Assembly (NCBI GenBank): GCA_963205185.1
Contig: CAUJHZ010000072.1
Location: forward strand, 17,703-81,702
Reading direction: 5' to 3'
DNA from: Planctomycetota bacterium
GTDB taxonomy: Bacteria > Planctomycetota > Phycisphaerae > Phycisphaerales > UBA5793
DNA: 64,000 nt
The position numbers and the translations under genes are program-made. Within the stretch, counting starts at the first letter, position 1, and each line of letters starts with the position of its first letter. The notes under the pieces are model-generated. The model searched no databases and was not told where the DNA came from. It was given only the letters and a program-made list of their open reading frames with translations. Shown here in pieces: positions 15,952 through 23,593 of this stretch.

Positions 15952-17262
15952 ATGAGCGCAATCACGGCCGGCATTCTCACCATCGGCGATGAACTCACCA
16001 GCGGCGATCGCGTCGACACCAACAGCACCTGGCTGAGCGAGCAGCTGCTCGGCCTCGGGATCGAGACGGCGTTTCACCTCGCGCTGCCCGATGATCGCAA
16101 GTCCATCGCCGACTCCATCGCGGAGTCATCCAGGCGCGTGCAGGTCCTGCTCATCACCGGCGGCCTCGGACCGACTGAAGACGATCTGACGCGGCAGGCG
16201 CTGGCCGACGCCATGGGTGAGAGCCTCGAAACGGACGACCGTGCCCTGGCGCTGCTCAAGGCGCGCTTCGAGAAGCGCGGTATGGAAATGCCCCGCCGCA
16301 ACGTGCAGCAGGTGCAGCGGCCGACGTCGGCCGCCATGATCCCCAACGCGCTGGGCACCGCGCCCGGCCTGCGCGCAGCGATCAACGACGCCGCCATCTT
16401 CATCATGCCCGGCGTGCCCGGCGAGATGAAGCACATGTGGGCCGAGCACGTCGAGCCGGCGCTGCGACAACTCAACGATGGCGCTCAGCGCTGCCTCACC
16501 ACCTGGATCCACAGCGTGAGCCTCGCCGAGAGCAAAGTCGGTGAACTGCTCGAAGATCTCATGCAGCGCGACGCCCAGCCCGTCGTCGGCACCCTGGTGC
16601 GCGATTTTGTCGTCAGCGTGCGCATCCGCGCCGCCGGGTCGGGGCCGGACGTCGAAGACCTCGTCGTGACCGCGGCCCGCACCGTGCGCGATCGCCTGGG
16701 CGTCTACGCCTTCGGCAGGGACGACGACACGCTCGCGAGCGTGATCGTGCGCCAACTGGTTGCGCGCAGCGCCAGCCTCACGACTGCCGAATCGTGCACC
16801 GGCGGGCTGCTGGGTTCGATGCTGACCGAGGCGCCCGGCGTCAGCGGCGTCTACCGCGGCGGCTGGGTGACTTACAGCAACGAGTTCAAGATCGACCTGC
16901 TCGACGTCGCGCCCGAGACCATCGAGCAGCACGGCGCCGTCTCGGGTCTTACGGCGGACCAGATGGCGGTAGGCGCGCTGGCCCAGAGCGGCGCGAGTTT
17001 CGCACTGGCCATCACCGGCATCGCCGGCCCCGAAGGCGGCAGCAGCGCCAAGCCCGTCGGCACCGTCTTTATCGCGCTCGCGTTCATCGATGAAGACGGC
17101 GAGCCGAGTTCGCACGTCCGCCGCTTCATGTTCCCGGGAAGTCGCGACATGATCCGCCAGCGCGCGGCGATCACCGCCCTGGCGATGCTCCACTTCCACC
17201 TGGCCAACGACGGCATCCTCCCCGAGATGCTCGGCGAGTACCGGCCGCGCGTGGAAGTGTGA
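15952..17262 (+). CDS. cinA: CinA, nicotinamide-nucleotide amidohydrolase
   Basis: Two-domain CinA of normal length (436 residues). The N-terminal MoaB/MogA-like domain has ILTIGDELTSGDRVDTNS and LLITGGLGPTEDDLTR. The C-terminal amidase domain has TAESCTGG, VTYSNEFK, HGAVS and AITGIAGPEGGS. The enzyme recycles NMN by deamidation, and the N-terminal domain has ADP-ribose pyrophosphatase activity in relatives. The -10-like TAGTAT (15940-15945) ends 6 nt before the ATG and no Shine-Dalgarno is present, so the mRNA may be leaderless. Confidence 0.95.
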   Translation: MSAITAGILTIGDELTSGDRVDTNSTWLSEQLLGLGIETAFHLALPDDRKSIADSIAESSRRVQVLLITGGLGPTEDDLTRQALADAMGESLETDDRALALLKARFEKRGMEMPRRNVQQVQRPTSAAMIPNALGTAPGLRAAINDAAIFIMPGVPGEMKHMWAEHVEPALRQLNDGAQRCLTTWIHSVSLAESKVGELLEDLMQRDAQPVVGTLVRDFVVSVRIRAAGSGPDVEDLVVTAARTVRDRLGVYAFGRDDDTLASVIVRQLVARSASLTTAESCTGGLLGSMLTEAPGVSGVYRGGWVTYSNEFKIDLLDVAPETIEQHGAVSGLTADQMAVGALAQSGASFALAITGIAGPEGGSSAKPVGTVFIALAFIDEDGEPSSHVRRFMFPGSRDMIRQRAAITALAMLHFHLANDGILPEMLGEYRPRVEV

Positions 17263-17327
17263 GCTGGCCAACGGCAAAACCCAATGCCCGCAGCGGGCCA
17301 GCGTTCGCAGCGCAAACCGTGTAGAGA

Positions 17328-18995
17328 TCAGAAGTAGACGAGCACGGTGTAACTGTACTCAAGCACCTTCTCTTCTCCGGGCTGGAGCGTAAGCGTCCAT
17401 GTCAATTCCTGTCGTGGATTGATGGAGTAGACGCCTTCTTCACGAAGTTCCTTGCGCGGTTCCCCGTCTGCTTCAACGAACTCTCCAGAGAACTGGCGGC
17501 GAATGACGATCTTGATGGCTTCATTGCGATGATTGCCGACCGCTAATCGCCCGCTGGCGAGTGTGCGCCTGAATCGCTGACCACCGATCTCCGTGATTTC
17601 GCGCTCGCCTGGCGCCTCGTTTTCCGCAACGTGGGTGCGCACACTCAGTGCGGGAGTGATCTGCAATGTGGTCAGCTCACCCGGGTTGACCCAGTGGCTC
17701 GTGCGCTGACCGTTGAATCGTCCGTTCGCAATCATGATCGCCGGAGCAGTGGTCATCGGGAAGTCGAACGGGTTGCGGAACTGCACCGCATCCCAAGTAT
17801 CCTCGACGTCTGGTTCGGCGGACCAATCGCCGATCGGGCGGCCGTAGGCATCGCGAGAATCGGGAACCGTCCACTCGACGACACGCTCATACGCCACCTG
17901 GTCCGAGGCAACGCCGAGCATCAGCGATTCGCCTTCGAGCAGTGTTCGCGGTCCGATGGAGTGGTAGTGAACGTCGACTCCTTCCCCGCTCGGGACGATC
18001 GATTGCTCCGGCCAGCGGGCGGAAGCTGATGCGGAGTTGGACGTGATCATTTGCTGGCTCACGACGCCATCGGACCACTGCCCCCGCTGGTTCAACTGGC
18101 TCAGTTGGAAAAAGAAGCCCTGCAGGGTGGTCTCGAGCGAGAGAGGCGACAGTACGTCGGCAAACTCGATGCTCGGAAAGCCGGAGATGAGATCGATATG
18201 CACGTCCTGCAGATCTTCGAGTTCGTTCTTGATCACCGCCTCCTGCGCGATGTTCAGAGTGGATGGATGCGTCATGTCGACCCGGTAACTCGGGGCCCAT
18301 GCGAGTCCCTTCGTAAGGTACGAAATCACGGCAGTGGCCGGCTGCGCTCCGATGCCGCGGGCGGTGATCAGCAATACGGGCCGTCGCACGCGCACGCTCA
18401 TTCCCGCCTGATCAACGTGAAGCGAGGAGATCGCCGAGGAGTCCACATAGTCGAGCCCGCTCGCGGATTCCAGCACGAGGAATCGAGCCGGCGCGCGCAC
18501 CGCCTCCGTCATTGGCGGGGCGTAAGCCGACCAACGGCTCCACTCGGGCGTGCTGTGAGCATACGAGCGGTTCCAGTCGACATCGCGCCCCTCCGCGTGG
18601 GCATCGACGACGCGGCCAGTGATCGGCAGTCTGCCCGGGTCGCGGAACTGGATCGTCACCGTGCGGCCGGCGAAATGCTCCTGAAGATCAGTCGATTCGC
18701 GCACGCGCAACGGCGCCTCGTACTCCCGTATCGCCATCCGTGTTTCGATCGTGGCGTTGCATTCGATCCAGAATGTCCCATGCACGGGCTCGGGAACATC
18801 GGTGATCTCGTACACTCCGTCGGCTGGAATCGTCAATTCACGACGGACCACCGCCAACCCGTTCTTGAAGAGGCCGACGGAGGTGATCCGGCTCCGCGCC
18901 GGCATTGGATCGGGGTCTTCGCCGACAGCCTGCACGCGTGTGACGACCGCAAGCAGAACGGTGGTGATCATTGTCGAGATTCTCGGGCGATTCAT
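17328..18995 (-). CDS. Secreted DUF4139 domain protein
   Basis: 555 residues from the ATG at 18995, with AAGGAG 8 nt upstream. A cleavable signal peptide is likely (residues 1-23, ISTMITTVLLAVVTRVQA). The body matches DUF4139: SRITSVGLFKNGLAVVRREL at the start, SYLTKGLAWAPSYRVDM in the middle and ETLxxSYTVLVYF-like strands at the end. In eukaryotes and bacteria the family is linked to mucoidy or cell-surface traits, but no activity is established. The base composition is lower in GC than the flanking core genes. An open frame continues upstream to 19955 but runs antisense through another gene. Confidence 0.75.
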   Translation of the reverse strand: MNRPRISTMITTVLLAVVTRVQAVGEDPDPMPARSRITSVGLFKNGLAVVRRELTIPADGVYEITDVPEPVHGTFWIECNATIETRMAIREYEAPLRVRESTDLQEHFAGRTVTIQFRDPGRLPITGRVVDAHAEGRDVDWNRSYAHSTPEWSRWSAYAPPMTEAVRAPARFLVLESASGLDYVDSSAISSLHVDQAGMSVRVRRPVLLITARGIGAQPATAVISYLTKGLAWAPSYRVDMTHPSTLNIAQEAVIKNELEDLQDVHIDLISGFPSIEFADVLSPLSLETTLQGFFFQLSQLNQRGQWSDGVVSQQMITSNSASASARWPEQSIVPSGEGVDVHYHSIGPRTLLEGESLMLGVASDQVAYERVVEWTVPDSRDAYGRPIGDWSAEPDVEDTWDAVQFRNPFDFPMTTAPAIMIANGRFNGQRTSHWVNPGELTTLQITPALSVRTHVAENEAPGEREITEIGGQRFRRTLASGRLAVGNHRNEAIKIVIRRQFSGEFVEADGEPRKELREEGVYSINPRQELTWTLTLQPGEEKVLEYSYTVLVYF

Positions 18996-19072
18996 GACGG
19001 GCTCCTTTCTGGTCCGGTCGCGCGGTGGGCGCCGGACTTGTGCGGCAGGAATGTATTCGCGACACATGCATC

Positions 19073-19100
19073 TTAATATTGGATCGGCCACTTCGCGCAA
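19073..19100 (-). promoter_or_regulatory. Predicted promoter of the DUF4139 gene
   Basis: On the minus strand TTGCGC (19100-19095) and TATTAA (19078-19073) are spaced by 16 nt, giving a leader of about 70 nt to the ATG at 18995. Confidence 0.45.
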
Positions 19101-19182
19101 CGGCCGCGCAACAACCGGGTCTTCCTGACTGCTCCGAAACGCGAGAAGGTGCGGCGAAAACTCTGGGAGCGCCCGCCACGCG

Positions 19183-19250
19183 ACAGGGCGATCGACGGGC
19201 AGACTGAACGAAGCACTTGTCGCGCCCGCGTGGTCTTGCGGGCGGAATGC
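19183..19250 (+). repeat. 68-bp direct repeat, copy 1, with internal hairpin
   Basis: Matches 20487-20554 with three mismatches over 68 bp (at 19201, 19245 and 19248). It contains a perfect 7-bp hairpin, CGCCCGC (19223-19229) with GCGGGCG (19238-19244), around an 8-nt loop. Neither copy lies inside a credible gene. Confidence 0.9.
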
Positions 19251-19289
19251 CGCGCTCGAGCCCGGCGATCTGCTATCCTTTGCAACGCG

Positions 19290-19871
19290 ATGCAGCAATC
19301 CGCATTTTCCAGACATCTGGGCCTGATCGGCTTGCTGGTGTGCGCCGTGTGCGCTTTGCTGAGTCGACTTGCCGTGTTCGCCCCGTGCCCGTTCATCGTC
19401 GTCATACCGACCGCCCTGGTCGGAATGGTGTTCTGCGTCGCCTCGCTGTTTACGCGACGTCGATTTTCGGGAGTTCTGGGCCTCCTTGTTATGGTAACCT
19501 GCATCGGGAACTGGGGCGCTTTTGCAGGGCAACTGACTGTTACCGTTCGCCGCCCGCTCCAGAAGTATGACGTGTCGTTGGCGCAATACACGCAACTGCT
19601 CTGGGATTCCCAGGAGATGGTGAACGCCGTTGAGGCACATCGGAAGCGAAGGGGCGCGCTGCCTCCATCTCTGGCGATTCCGGCGCTGGATCCGCAATTC
19701 ACCACCGACCCATGGAATCGCTCCTATACCTACACGATTGACGAATCGTCGCCGTGGGGATACAAAATCGTGACGTGCGGAGAGGATGGTCAGCTGCAGA
19801 CCACCGATGACATCGATGTCCTCGCCATGGATCGAAACGACATGTTCAGCATCGGCCAACCTCCGCGCTAG
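19290..19871 (+). CDS. Multi-pass membrane protein with pseudopilin (GspG-like) C-terminal domain
   Basis: 193 residues from the ATG at 19290. Three hydrophobic segments (about 10-30, 33-53, 62-82) precede an outer domain of about 110 residues. The end of that domain resembles the C-terminus of type II secretion major pseudopilins: DPQFTTDPWNRSYTYTI, then YKIVTCGEDGQLQTTDDI. A true prepilin signal (Gly-Phe-Thr-Leu-x-Glu) is missing; the three helices replace the single pilin helix. A TATCCT box 10 nt before the ATG may be the promoter. It lies between two copies of a 68-bp repeat together with the next gene. Function unknown. Confidence 0.6.
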   Translation: MQQSAFSRHLGLIGLLVCAVCALLSRLAVFAPCPFIVVIPTALVGMVFCVASLFTRRRFSGVLGLLVMVTCIGNWGAFAGQLTVTVRRPLQKYDVSLAQYTQLLWDSQEMVNAVEAHRKRRGALPPSLAIPALDPQFTTDPWNRSYTYTIDESSPWGYKIVTCGEDGQLQTTDDIDVLAMDRNDMFSIGQPPR

Positions 19872-19940
19872 GCTCACCTGTCTGGCGTGTGTCGTGGCGC
19901 ACACCGCTGAGTTCAATACCGATTCAGGGAGGCAGACCAC

Positions 19941-20423
19941 TTGACGGATTCTCATCAGCCCGGAATGGAAAGCGCTGCCGGCGATCTCAACGGGAACGGA
20001 AACCCGCTGACCGCACGACGGTGGGTTCTTTCAACGGTACTTGCGATAGCGTTCTGCATCGTCTCATTCGCCGCAGGCATCCTGTGGCAATTGAGTGGCA
20101 ATTCCGGATCGGACAATCTGTCAGTCGCGGGCCTGATCGACAAGTTGCGCTCCGGCGAAGTCAAGTCAGGAACCGAGCTGGGGGTGGTGCTTCCGTACCT
20201 GCCCGGCGGTAATGCGCAGACGCACAAGAGCACCGATCCCGACGGCGAGTTCTGGATCGGTGTGTATGCACTCGAGGATGGCCTGCTCACGCTGCACGCG
20301 TTCAACAGCAGACTATTTGCCGCTCAGTACATTCGACCGCTGTCCGGAGAGAGCGAGTACTATTTTTCAGACCGGAAACTCATGCAGGCGTTCAACGACG
20401 TCACACTCGCACCTCGGCAGTAG
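19941..20423 (+). CDS. Hypothetical single-pass membrane protein
   Basis: 160 residues starting at a TTG with GGGAGG 8 nt upstream. One transmembrane helix (about 29-51, STVLAIAFCIVSFAAGILW) follows a hydrophilic 27-residue tail, and the remaining 105 residues are predicted outside. I do not recognise the domain. It follows the pseudopilin-like gene by 69 nt in the same direction and ends 63 nt before repeat copy 2, so the pair may behave as one unit. Confidence 0.7.
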   Translation: MTDSHQPGMESAAGDLNGNGNPLTARRWVLSTVLAIAFCIVSFAAGILWQLSGNSGSDNLSVAGLIDKLRSGEVKSGTELGVVLPYLPGGNAQTHKSTDPDGEFWIGVYALEDGLLTLHAFNSRLFAAQYIRPLSGESEYYFSDRKLMQAFNDVTLAPRQ

Positions 20424-20486
20424 CGTTGAGATCGATAAGCCGGGTGCCGTGGATTGACCGATATCCCTGCGAGGACGGGCCGTGCC

Positions 20487-20554
20487 ACAGGGCGATCGAC
20501 GGGCCGACTGAACGAAGCACTTGTCGCGCCCGCGTGGTCTTGCGGGCGCAAAGC
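20487..20554 (+). repeat. 68-bp direct repeat, copy 2, with internal hairpin
   Basis: Second copy of the element at 19183-19250, 1304 bp downstream in the same orientation, with the identical hairpin (20527-20533 pairing with 20542-20548). It lies between the membrane-protein gene and the end of rnpB. Confidence 0.9.
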
Positions 20555-20580
20555 AGCCCTTCAAACCACGCGCGCACCGA

Positions 20581-20609
20581 CACACGCGTTGAGTTCCTCA
20601 ACGCGTGTG
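20581..20609 (-). terminator. Hairpin at the 3' end of rnpB
   Basis: Perfect 13-bp stem (20581-20593 with 20597-20609) and a 3-nt loop directly downstream of the rnpB 3' end on the minus strand. No U-tract follows, so it could be a processing or stability hairpin rather than a classic terminator. Confidence 0.55.
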
Positions 20610-20890
20610 CAGTGAACGGTCGGCAGCGGATCGTAAGCCGAGTTCTGTTCCGCGCTGGCCTGCTCCTTGACGGGGGCTCGTGGCCGGCGCGGGACGATCA
20701 TTTCTCTGCCCGGCGCGTTGCCGCGACGGGGCGTGAAAGCGCCGAAGCGCCCTCACGCAGCGGTCTACCCGTTCCCATCGGCCGGACCAGCCGGGAACTG
20801 TGCGACCTTGCACGCGGTGGGGTTTGCCGTGCCCCGATTGTCACCAATCGGGCGGTGCGCTCTTACCGCACCTTTTCACCCTTGCCTCCC

Positions 20891-20955
20891 CCGCCACTAA
20901 ACCGACTCGCTGCGCCAATCAGGCTGATTGTGCCACCGGGTCGGTTTAGTGGCGG
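20891..20955 (-). repeat. 65-nt palindromic insert in rnpB, copy B (P12 position)
   Basis: Perfect 16-bp arms (20891-20906 with 20940-20955; 18 bp counting flanking bases) around a 33-nt loop. It aligns without gaps to copy A at 21005-21069. Confidence 0.9.
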
Positions 20956-21004
20956 GGTCGGCGGTGTATTTTCTGTGGCACTGTCCCTGGCCCGCGACCG
21001 TCTC

Positions 21005-21069
21005 CCGCCACTAAATCGATTCGCTGCATTGCCGAGGCTGCCAGCGCCAACGGATCGATTTAGTGGCGG
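21005..21069 (-). repeat. 65-nt palindromic insert in rnpB, copy A (P9 position)
   Basis: Perfect 16-bp arms (21005-21020 with 21054-21069). The arms differ from copy B at two positions, and in both the partner base changes too (T-A versus C-G), so pairing is kept. The loop shares TCGCTGC, AGGCTG and GCCA with copy B. Confidence 0.9.
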
Positions 21070-21178
21070 AACTTGTTCGAGCCGGTGGGTGTTACCCATC
21101 ACCGTGTCCTGCCGTGCTCGGACTTTCCTCCCCGGAAGCGTGCTCCCGGAGCGATCGTCGCATCCGCGGCGACATGAG

Positions 21179-21184
21179 ATAATA
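21179..21184 (-). promoter_or_regulatory. -10 element of rnpB
   Basis: TATTAT on the minus strand, about 6 nt before the inferred 5' end of the RNA. No good -35 hexamer was found 16-18 nt upstream. Confidence 0.5.
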
Positions 21185-21242
21185 GTCGCTCCGCGCTGCG
21201 CTGGTTCGCAGCAGCCGCGCCCTGGCCTCGATACACTGTGGC

Positions 21243-22253
21243 ATGGCTGAAGTGTCCAAAGTCGATGGTGACGGCGTTGCCGCAGCGCCGACGGGCCGGC
21301 GGGCCATCATCTGGTGCGAGGCGGAGCACGCCGATCTCATCGATGAATGGCGCCAGGCGACCCGACTGGACCTCGCGGCCGTCGGCGCGCCCAACCCCGC
21401 TGCGGCCGCCGAACTCTCAACGCGCTTCCAGGCCGAGAAGACCGATGACCTGCGCCAAGCCGTGCACCACATCCCGCACGATGTCCTGGTGCTGCTCACG
21501 CTGGGCGGAATTGTGCGCGATGAGCGCAAGACCATTTTCGACAAGGCGAGCGCGACGCTGACGCTCGAGCCGATTGCCGACGGCATCTCCGACGCAGCGC
21601 TCGAAGGAGTGAAGTCGACGGTGTGGCTTGCGCCGGCCATGCGCCACAGCGCGCCGATGCGCCTGTTTGACGATCTTCGCGAGAACCTGGGCGCGATCCG
21701 ATCGGTGAACGTGATGATGCGCTGCCGGGGCTCACGCGGCTCGCTCTATGCGCGGCTCACCGACGCGGTCGATACCGTCGAGCGGCTCTGCGGACCCATC
21801 GAACTGCTCGACGCCGCCATGAGCGGACCGACCTCGAACCAGCCCGAGACGCTTCGCGAACTGCACGGCCACATCACCGTCAACGCCCGCTTTGCGCAGA
21901 ACTGCTGCGCGAGCATCCACGTGAGCGACTGCGGCGGGACCTGGGCGCGGGGCGTCACGGTCCTGGCCGAGAACGGCTGCGTCCGGATGACCGATCACGA
22001 TCTGGAGTGGGTCGATCCGGCGGGCGCGGTGATGGAGCAGAACCGCTTCGAGCGCCCGGAGCCGCGGGGCGCCGCGGCCGCCCCGGCGGACCTGCTGGCC
22101 GACGAGATCGACGCGATCCTCGACCCCCGCCGCGTGCCGCGCGAACCCTACCCCCAACCGTCCACACTGGCGGTGTGCGAGGCGGTGCGGCTGAGCATCC
22201 GCACGGGCCAGGGCGAGTCGCCGCGCAAACTCCAGCAGTTGATCCGGGCGTAG
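21243..22253 (+). CDS. Gfo/Idh/MocA-like protein, degenerate
   Basis: 336 residues. The C-terminal two thirds resemble the substrate domain of Gfo/Idh/MocA oxidoreductases: LGAIRSVNVMMR, a DAVDTVERLCGPIE helix, GHITVNARFAQNCCASIHVSD, then GVTVLAENGCVRMTDHDLEW. The N-terminus lacks a visible glycine-rich Rossmann motif (GxGxxG), so NAD(P) binding is doubtful and the protein may be a non-catalytic relative. A TACACT box (21232-21237) ends 5 nt before the ATG and no Shine-Dalgarno is seen. It is divergent from rnpB. Confidence 0.6.
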   Translation: MAEVSKVDGDGVAAAPTGRRAIIWCEAEHADLIDEWRQATRLDLAAVGAPNPAAAAELSTRFQAEKTDDLRQAVHHIPHDVLVLLTLGGIVRDERKTIFDKASATLTLEPIADGISDAALEGVKSTVWLAPAMRHSAPMRLFDDLRENLGAIRSVNVMMRCRGSRGSLYARLTDAVDTVERLCGPIELLDAAMSGPTSNQPETLRELHGHITVNARFAQNCCASIHVSDCGGTWARGVTVLAENGCVRMTDHDLEWVDPAGAVMEQNRFERPEPRGAAAAPADLLADEIDAILDPRRVPREPYPQPSTLAVCEAVRLSIRTGQGESPRKLQQLIRA

Positions 22254-22293
22254 CGCAAGGGCGCCGGCGGCCGGTTCACCGATCCCGGCCACG

Positions 22294-22327
22294 AAAAACC
22301 CCGTTGCCACACAAGGCGGCAACGGGG
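22294..22327 (-). terminator. Terminator downstream of the glycosyltransferase operon
   Basis: Ten-base-pair stem (22299-22308 with 22318-22327). On the minus strand it is followed by T5 (22298-22294), so it should end the leftward transcript; it could also slow the convergent Gfo/Idh-like transcript. The interval 22328-22498 is AT-rich and otherwise without a recognised feature. Confidence 0.75.
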
Positions 22328-22498
22328 CGGAGGGGAGAAAGATGATCATTCCAAAAATCGGACAAACTTGAGCCTACGCAACACGAAAAACAAGGTGTAT
22401 GCCGATTGACAATTCATAACTGGCGCGGCCATCTCAATTTACAGCCTTAAAGTTTTTCCGCCGCCGATGCCCGCGCCAGGCCGCTCGGGGTGGGCCTT

Positions 22499-23572
22499 TC
22501 AAGCCGAAAGGGTCACATTGCCGCCGGTGACCATGCGCTCATAGGTGGCGCAGAGCAGATCACTCTGGGCGCTCATGGAGTGGCGCTGAGCAATGATGCG
22601 ACGCGCACTTTCCGCGCGTTCGCGGGCGGCGTCCGGGCTTGAGAGCAGCCTCCGCAGCGCCGTGGCCCACGCGGCGGGCTCCACGTGTTCGAGTATGGTT
22701 GCGGCGTCCGAGCCGTTGAGCACGTCGATGTACGGGTCGGGCACGGCGATCGTGGCCATCGGCGCCGCCATCGCCTGCAGCAGAAAACTGGTGTTGCGCC
22801 CGGTGGCGAAGGGCACGGCGAGCACGCTGGCTGAGAGCACCAGTTCGCGGTGCTCGAGCACATCGGGAATGAGGCTGAACTGGTCGCGCACCGACCGGTC
22901 GCCGGCTCGGCGCCAGGCGCGGCCCTTGACGGGTTCGTCGAGATCGGCAAACACCGTCACCTGGCGAAAGTCCGGGGCGACCATCGCAAAGCCGTCGATC
23001 AGCACTTCGATGGCGCTGTAGGGCGCGCCGCGGCCGGCGAGGATCACGGCAACGCTGAATTCGACCTGCGCCAGGATGCGGTGCGGTTCGGGTGCGACGT
23101 ACACGCCGATCGGCACGACCTGGATCAGTTCGCGCGGCACGCCGCGGCCGCAGAGGCGCGCCAGCGACTCGCCGGCCGGCAGCACAGCGCCGAGGTGCGC
23201 CGATGATGCATGCCGCTGCGCCGCGCGCGCCTGCTCGCGCGACCAGACGGACAGAGCCACCGGGCAATCGAGCAGCCCGGCCAGCGTCAGCGCTCCGCGC
23301 CACGCGCCCGAGCCGATCGCGTGAATGACATCGGGCTTTGGCGATTGCAGCGACTCGGCCAGCTGGCGGATCGAGGCGCTGAGCGTCCATGGCAGCCCCG
23401 AAGCGCGGTACGCCACGCGCGGCGTCAGCGCCACACGCGGATCGTCGGGCATCGTGTCCGGCAGCAGGCGCACGACGCGCTGCCGCGCAGAGATCAGCCC
23501 GACAACCGTGCGGTTAAACCAGTCGCGCTCGCAGCGGCCGATCTCTTCGTCGATCATGAGGGCGACGAGCAT
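22499..23572 (-). CDS. Glycosyltransferase family 4 (group 1) protein
   Basis: 357-residue GT-B type sugar transferase. The N-terminal lobe ends with SPKPDVIHAIGSGAWRGAL; the C-terminal lobe has VPIGVYVAP, VAVILAGRGAP, then LVLSASVLAVPFATGRNTSFLLQAMAAPMATIAVP, the region that usually holds the nucleotide-sugar contacts. The classic E-x7-E pair is not clear, so activity is uncertain. It follows bioA by 21 nt and is the last gene of the leftward run. Confidence 0.75.
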   Translation of the reverse strand: MLVALMIDEEIGRCERDWFNRTVVGLISARQRVVRLLPDTMPDDPRVALTPRVAYRASGLPWTLSASIRQLAESLQSPKPDVIHAIGSGAWRGALTLAGLLDCPVALSVWSREQARAAQRHASSAHLGAVLPAGESLARLCGRGVPRELIQVVPIGVYVAPEPHRILAQVEFSVAVILAGRGAPYSAIEVLIDGFAMVAPDFRQVTVFADLDEPVKGRAWRRAGDRSVRDQFSLIPDVLEHRELVLSASVLAVPFATGRNTSFLLQAMAAPMATIAVPDPYIDVLNGSDAATILEHVEPAAWATALRRLLSSPDAARERAESARRIIAQRHSMSAQSDLLCATYERMVTGGNVTLSA

Positions 23573-23593
23573 GAAGATCTCCGGGCGCCGCGG

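Larger units (their letters stand above)
20612..21173 (-). ncRNA. rnpB: RNase P RNA, class A, with two inserted hairpins
   Basis: Catalytic RNA of RNase P, which matures tRNA 5' ends. Read on the minus strand it has the invariant 5' block GGGGAGGAAAGTCCGAGCAC (about 21143-21124). It also has ACAGAAAATACACCGCC, AAGGGTGAAAAGGTGCGG, GTAAGAGCGCACCGC and, near the 3' end, ACAGAACTCGGCTTACGATC. GTCG..GCGGAT at the 5' end pairs with ATCCGC...CGAC at the 3' end as P1; exact ends are inferred from this pairing. The RNA, about 560 nt, is longer than the usual 350-400 nt, partly because of two 65-nt hairpins (20891-20955 and 21005-21069) that align with the P12 and P9 positions of E. coli. A -10-like TATTAT (21184-21179) lies just upstream. 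Confidence 0.93.

Noticed and set aside
18996..19955. N-terminal extension of the DUF4139 frame
   Set aside because: It runs antisense through the pseudopilin-like gene and lacks a ribosome site; the ATG at 18995 has AAGGAG.
20426..21250. Long plus-strand frame of about 270 codons
   Set aside because: It lies antisense to rnpB; the conserved RNA sequence explains the DNA.
22406..22411. TTGACA hexamer downstream of the Gfo/Idh-like gene
   Set aside because: No -10 partner at 15-19 nt and no gene downstream on that strand.
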